From Pseudomonas taeanensis MS-3 (GTDB taxonomy: Bacteria; Pseudomonadota; Gammaproteobacteria; Pseudomonadales; Pseudomonadaceae), in contig NZ_AWSQ01000009.1 in assembly GCF_000498575.2 (NCBI RefSeq), positions 421,885-485,884 of the forward strand: a stretch of 64,000 nucleotides of DNA, written 5' to 3'. Shown in pieces: positions 60,742-64,000 of this stretch. A program made the position numbers and the translations under genes. Under the pieces are notes generated by a model. It did no database searches. It was not told where the DNA came from and saw only the letters and a program-made list of their open reading frames with translations. Position 1 is the stretch's first letter. Each line of letters starts with the position of its first letter.

Positions 60742-61572
60742 ATGCACCCCGCCGCCGAACATTCGCCACTGGGTAAATCCAGCGAATACATCGCGACCAA
60801 TACACCGTCGTTGCTGTTCCCTATCCCGCGTGCGCCAAAATGGGCGGAACTGGGTTTGAGCGCCGAAACCCTGCCGTACCAGGGGGTGGACTTCTGGAAC
60901 TGTTTCGAGCTGTCCTGGTTGTTGCCTTCGGGCAAGCCGGTAGTGGCCATCGGCGAGTTCGCGATCCCGGCGGACTCGCCGAACATCATCGAATCGAAAT
61001 CTTTCAAGCTGTACCTCAATTCGCTCAATCAAACGGTGTTTGCCGAGTCGGCCGAGCTGGTCGAGGTGCTGCAAAAAGACTTGTCTGCTGCTGCTGGCAA
61101 AGCCGTCGTCGTGCGCGTGCGGAGCCTCGACGAGGTGGCTGCAGAAGGCGTGGCGGCGCTGCCGGGAACCTGTATCGATGACCTGGATGTCAGCATCAGC
61201 AACTATGACGAGCCGCAGCCGGGCCTGCTACGTTGCGAGTCTGGCCGGGTGATTGAGGAAAGTCTGCACAGTCATCTGCTGAAGTCCAATTGCCCGGTCA
61301 CCGGCCAGCCGGACTGGGGCAGTGTAGTGGTGCAGTATCGTGGCGCGGCGTTGGATCACGCCGGTTTGCTGGCCTATCTGGTGAGTTTTCGTCAGCACGC
61401 AGACTTCCATGAGCAATGCGTCGAACGCATCTTTCTCGACCTGCAACGCTTGCTGAAACCCGAGCACCTGACGGTTTACGCACGCTATGTGCGGCGTGGC
61501 GGCTTGGACATCAACCCGTATCGCAGCACCGCAGTGATTCAGCCGGATAATCGCCGATTGGTGCGCCAGTAA
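60742..61572 (+). CDS. queF: NADPH-dependent 7-cyano-7-deazaguanine reductase
   Basis: 276 aa, long (two-domain) QueF type. QueF motif ESKSFKLYLNSLNQT (near residue 88) and the catalytic Cys in SNCPVTGQPDWGS (near residue 185). Reduces preQ0 to preQ1 on the way to queuosine in tRNA. Ends at a terminator, with DUF4404 convergent beyond it. Confidence 0.96.
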   Translation: MHPAAEHSPLGKSSEYIATNTPSLLFPIPRAPKWAELGLSAETLPYQGVDFWNCFELSWLLPSGKPVVAIGEFAIPADSPNIIESKSFKLYLNSLNQTVFAESAELVEVLQKDLSAAAGKAVVVRVRSLDEVAAEGVAALPGTCIDDLDVSISNYDEPQPGLLRCESGRVIEESLHSHLLKSNCPVTGQPDWGSVVVQYRGAALDHAGLLAYLVSFRQHADFHEQCVERIFLDLQRLLKPEHLTVYARYVRRGGLDINPYRSTAVIQPDNRRLVRQ

Positions 61573-61574
61573 GC

Positions 61575-61601
61575 AAAACCCCGGCTCAGGCCGGGGTTCT
61601 T
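61575..61601. terminator. Rho-independent terminator of queF
   Basis: AAAACCCCGGC / GCCGGGGTT hairpin with short loop, 3 bases after the stop; weak T-run. Confidence 0.75.
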
Positions 61602-61617
61602 ATGTGGCTGGAGGGGG

Positions 61618-61884
61618 TCAGATCCCCATATTCGCCAGGCTCTGCAAAATATTGCGCAAGGTCCCGGCCAGGGTTGGATGGCTGGCCTCGAAGCGCTCCA
61701 CGGCCAGGTTGACCCCGTCGACCAGGGTGGCGTCCGGCGCTGCTGCGGCTTGGCGAGCCAGTTGCAGTTCGATTTCCTGGGTCAGGATGAAGAGCGAGGC
61801 CCGGTCTTCTTCACTCAGTGGAGGGTCCTGCGCCAGTTGATCGCGCAAGTCTTCCAGTTGCTGCTGCAGACGGTTTGCAGGCAT
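61618..61884 (-). CDS. DUF4404 family protein
   Basis: 88 aa, all-helical: MPANRLQQQLEDLRDQLAQD, SLFILTQEIELQLARQ, and VNLAVERFEASHPTLAGTLR NILQSLANMGI. DUF4404 family, unknown function, conserved beside queF in pseudomonads. Confidence 0.82.
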   Translation of the reverse strand: MPANRLQQQLEDLRDQLAQDPPLSEEDRASLFILTQEIELQLARQAAAAPDATLVDGVNLAVERFEASHPTLAGTLRNILQSLANMGI

Positions 61885-62136
61885 AAGGCGCTCCCTTTTC
61901 TATTAAGCCAAAGCATTGACCTTACGCGGTCGCGAAAGGTCAATGCGTGTCTTCAAGGGTAATCCAAGCGGCGCTGCTTTGCTTGCTCTGAATCAAGTCT
62001 TGGTGGGCATTCGAATGGTGGTTCGATAGGGGGTAAGGGGTGCTGTTGATCCGGCTGGCCAAGCGGTACTGGCCGTGGTTGTTGACTGCAGTAACGCTTG
62101 ATCGGGGGGCTGGCATTGCAGGTTGTCGGCCCGGGC

Positions 62137-62883
62137 TCAGGGTTTTTCGCCCTTCTGGCGACGCAACCCCAGGTCGCTCAAACACGGACCGAGCTCGGTC
62201 AGTTGGTCTGTCACCGCATGCACGCCGAGGCGATACAGTGCCAGCGTGGCTTGCGCGCGCAAACTGTCGCGTTCAAGGCTATCGAGCGCTTGCCAGTCCG
62301 CTGGAGCATGTCCACATAGCGGCCCACTGGCAGCCAGGCCGATGGTCCATAGCCCGGCGTTCAGGCCAGCCTGCAATAAGCGTGGCTCGCCACTGATCAG
62401 CACGCAGCCGTCGAGTCGATCCACCTGCAAGTCGATTAGTGCCTGCCAGCAGGCATCTGGCGCAGGCCATGGGCGACTGGTAACGCTCGATACTCCCAGC
62501 AGCCAGTCGGGTAATGCTGCGGCTAGTGCGATGCTGGCGTCGCGTGGTAATTCATCGAGCCAGGCGCAAGGCACTTGTTGTTGGCGCAGGTCATTCAGCA
62601 AGGCTGTTGAGCCAGGCGTGGCTTCGGCGTGTTCGCTGGCCGTTTCACTCAAGGAGTGGTTGAAGGCGTGTAGTTCGTTGACGTGTGGCGTGCGCCCGAG
62701 CAATTGCGGCAGGACTGTATGTGCCGCCAGCAGGGTTGCGGATTGATCGGCTGGGTGTTGCGGGTAGAGGCGCTGCAAGGTTACCGGCAGGGTGCGTGCG
62801 CCAAAATCAACCAGACAACCACGTAGACCAAACAGCAATGCGGTAAAGGCGGGTGGTGCGGCGGACGTGTGCATGTCTGTCAT
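62137..62883 (-). CDS. HAD-superfamily protein lacking the usual nucleophile
   Basis: 248 aa, phosphonatase-like HAD fold with a helical cap (about 20-95). Motif I, normally DxDGT/DxxGTLVD, reads LLFGLRGCLVDFG, with Gly in place of the first Asp; the second Asp position is Arg. Motif II is also weak (LDELPRD) and motif IV reads LISGEPRLLQAG. So catalytic activity by the normal mechanism is unlikely. The gene sits in the same place as a degenerate phosphonatase homolog near queF in P. aeruginosa, as I recall. Function unknown. Confidence 0.75.
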   Translation of the reverse strand: MTDMHTSAAPPAFTALLFGLRGCLVDFGARTLPVTLQRLYPQHPADQSATLLAAHTVLPQLLGRTPHVNELHAFNHSLSETASEHAEATPGSTALLNDLRQQQVPCAWLDELPRDASIALAAALPDWLLGVSSVTSRPWPAPDACWQALIDLQVDRLDGCVLISGEPRLLQAGLNAGLWTIGLAASGPLCGHAPADWQALDSLERDSLRAQATLALYRLGVHAVTDQLTELGPCLSDLGLRRQKGEKP

Positions 62884-63259
62884 CCTTGAAATGGCCTAGT
62901 CCAAGGTAACGGCTGTGCGTGACGAAATGATGAACCGATGGTTACAAACAGCGCCGGGCGGGGCCGGCTGCTGTTAGTGGTGGTTTGGTGGTTTGGTGGC
63001 AGCATGTTCGATAGCTAGTCTGCTGCACTCGACCTCGCCAGCGAACTGTTCGACTGGCACCGTGGCAGGCTGCCCCACTGGCTTTACTGTTCATATCACG
63101 CCCGCGTGCGAATGCGAGTGCATGGGCTAAGTGGCGTAAGCGCTATTCCTGTATCTGATTCGTCCGCTATGCTGCCAATTAGGGTATTTCAGGCTTTATA
63201 CTGCGCGGTCTTGATGGCTGGCTTGGGCTGCCACACTATTTTCTCAAGGAGAGACTGTG
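62884..63259. other. Intergenic region before mlaA
   Basis: 376 bases between divergent genes. No gene, repeat or terminator recognised; presumably holds both promoters. Confidence 0.4.
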
Positions 63260-63961
63260 ATGCGTGTACTCGCTGTGAACTGGGTTGAGCGTTTAGGCCG
63301 ACTCGTAGCCTGTGTCAGCTTGGCGCTACTGCCTGTCATGGCGCATGCCGCCGAAGAAGATCCGTGGGAAGGGTTCAATCGTGCGATTTTTCGCTTCAAT
63401 GACACCCTCGATACCTACGCACTAAAGCCTCTTGCACAGGGTTATCAAGCTGTGACCCCGCAGTTCCTGGAAGATGGCGTGCACAATATCTTTGGCAATC
63501 TCGGTGATGTTGGCAACCTGGCCAACGACCTGTTGCAAGGCAAACTGCACGCTGCCGGGGTGGACACCAGTCGTTTGCTGTTCAATACCACCATAGGCGT
63601 GCTGGGTTTCTTCGATGTAGCCACGCGCATGGGGCTGCAGAGAAACGACGAAGATTTCGGTCAAACCTTCGGCGCCTGGGGCTTGGGCAGTGGACCTTAT
63701 GTGGTACTGCCACTGCTCGGGCCGAGCACGGTTCGCGATACAGCCGGCAAGGTGCCGGATAGCCTGCTTGAACCCTACCCGTATATAGGTGATGTGTCCG
63801 CGCGCAACGTGGCGCGGGGCGTGGATGTTGTCGATACTCGCGCGAGTCTGTTGTCCGCGGAGCGGCTGATCAGCGGCGACAAGTACATCTTCATTCGCAA
63901 CGCGTACCTGCAAAACCGTGAGTTCAGGGTAAAGGACGGTCAGGTCGAAGACGACTTTTAA
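63260..63961 (+). CDS. mlaA: MlaA (VacJ) outer-membrane lipid asymmetry protein
   Basis: 233 aa from ATG 63260, with AAGGAGAG about 7 bases upstream; a GTG one codon earlier is in frame. Signal peptide ends LLPVMAHA, a type I site with no lipobox Cys, unlike E. coli MlaA. Family motifs DPWEGFNRAIFRFND, NIFGNLGDVGNLANDLLQGK and GPYVVLPLLGPSTVRD. Known role: removes phospholipid from the outer leaflet and passes it to MlaC. The other mla genes are not in the window. Confidence 0.93.
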   Translation: MRVLAVNWVERLGRLVACVSLALLPVMAHAAEEDPWEGFNRAIFRFNDTLDTYALKPLAQGYQAVTPQFLEDGVHNIFGNLGDVGNLANDLLQGKLHAAGVDTSRLLFNTTIGVLGFFDVATRMGLQRNDEDFGQTFGAWGLGSGPYVVLPLLGPSTVRDTAGKVPDSLLEPYPYIGDVSARNVARGVDVVDTRASLLSAERLISGDKYIFIRNAYLQNREFRVKDGQVEDDF

Positions 63962-64000
63962 GTCGCCTAGCGACATGACCCGGATATGAAGAAGGCGGCC

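Noticed and set aside
63962..64000. Start of another gene at the right edge
   Set aside because: The ATG at 63975 meets a stop after four codons and the one at 63986 has too little sequence to judge.

Overview
The window looks like the chromosome of a Pseudomonas species (sensu lato). Most of it is GC-rich. The order bacteriohemerythrin, folE, Smr, isochorismatase, prmB, aroC, MFS transporter, mtnB-mtnD-mtnC, ogt/alkA, speE, LtaS-like matches, as far as I recall, the conserved Pseudomonas aeruginosa order, and several right-hand blocks (thiolase plus FadB-like pair, earP-efp, queF-DUF4404-HAD, mlaA) are also typical of the genus. Genus-typical REP palindromes lie between genes. The species cannot be named from the sequence alone.

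Layout. 1-22.1 kb is conserved core: a LapG biofilm protease fragment, glutaredoxin-like protein, hemerythrin, folE, an NhaD-type antiporter, prmB, aroC, methionine salvage, alkylation repair (alkA-ogt), speE, an exported propeller-like protein with an LtaS-like sulfatase, and reverse transsulfuration (cystathionine beta-synthase and gamma-lyase) split by a 221-bp tandem repeat array built from REP palindromes. 24.15-28.39 kb is an AT-rich block of minus-strand genes separated by five near-identical 76-77 bp attC sites. It is an integron cassette array with no integrase in the window (a CALIN). Its cargo is a GNAT acetyltransferase, a truncated orphan gene, a lipoprotein, a GIY-YIG-like nuclease, an Mrr-like restriction endonuclease, an orphan membrane protein and a protein resembling putative phage-abortive-infection (putAbiC/RloF-like) proteins. 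Upstream of its first cassette are a perfect 56-bp two-step inverted repeat and an orphan 119-aa gene.

28.8-37 kb is a catabolic block: Baeyer-Villiger-type monooxygenase, BCCT transporter, GMC choline-dehydrogenase-like enzyme, HSL-type esterase and SDR. 37-47 kb holds RraB, two class I amidotransferases, an exported rhodanese plus cytochrome c pair, a thiolase plus FadB-like beta-oxidation pair, a Gly/His-rich exported protein, three very small minus-strand genes and a PlsC-type acyltransferase. 47.8-64 kb holds an amino-acid-type chemoreceptor, a second Gly/His-rich exported protein, a crotonase, tRNA-Ser(GGA), earP-efp, two LysR regulators flanking a TauE/SafE exporter, PhzF, a YcaQ/AlkX-like DNA glycosylase, pyrF, queF, DUF4404, a HAD protein lacking its nucleophile, and mlaA.

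Functional links: mtnB-D-C recycle the methylthioadenosine that SpeE produces. AlkA, Ogt and the YcaQ-like protein all address alkylation or crosslink damage. EarP rhamnosylates Arg32 of the EF-P encoded just downstream. The integron array and its candidate defence cargo are the part most likely to contain undescribed biology. All family assignments were made by eye from motifs; no database search was run.
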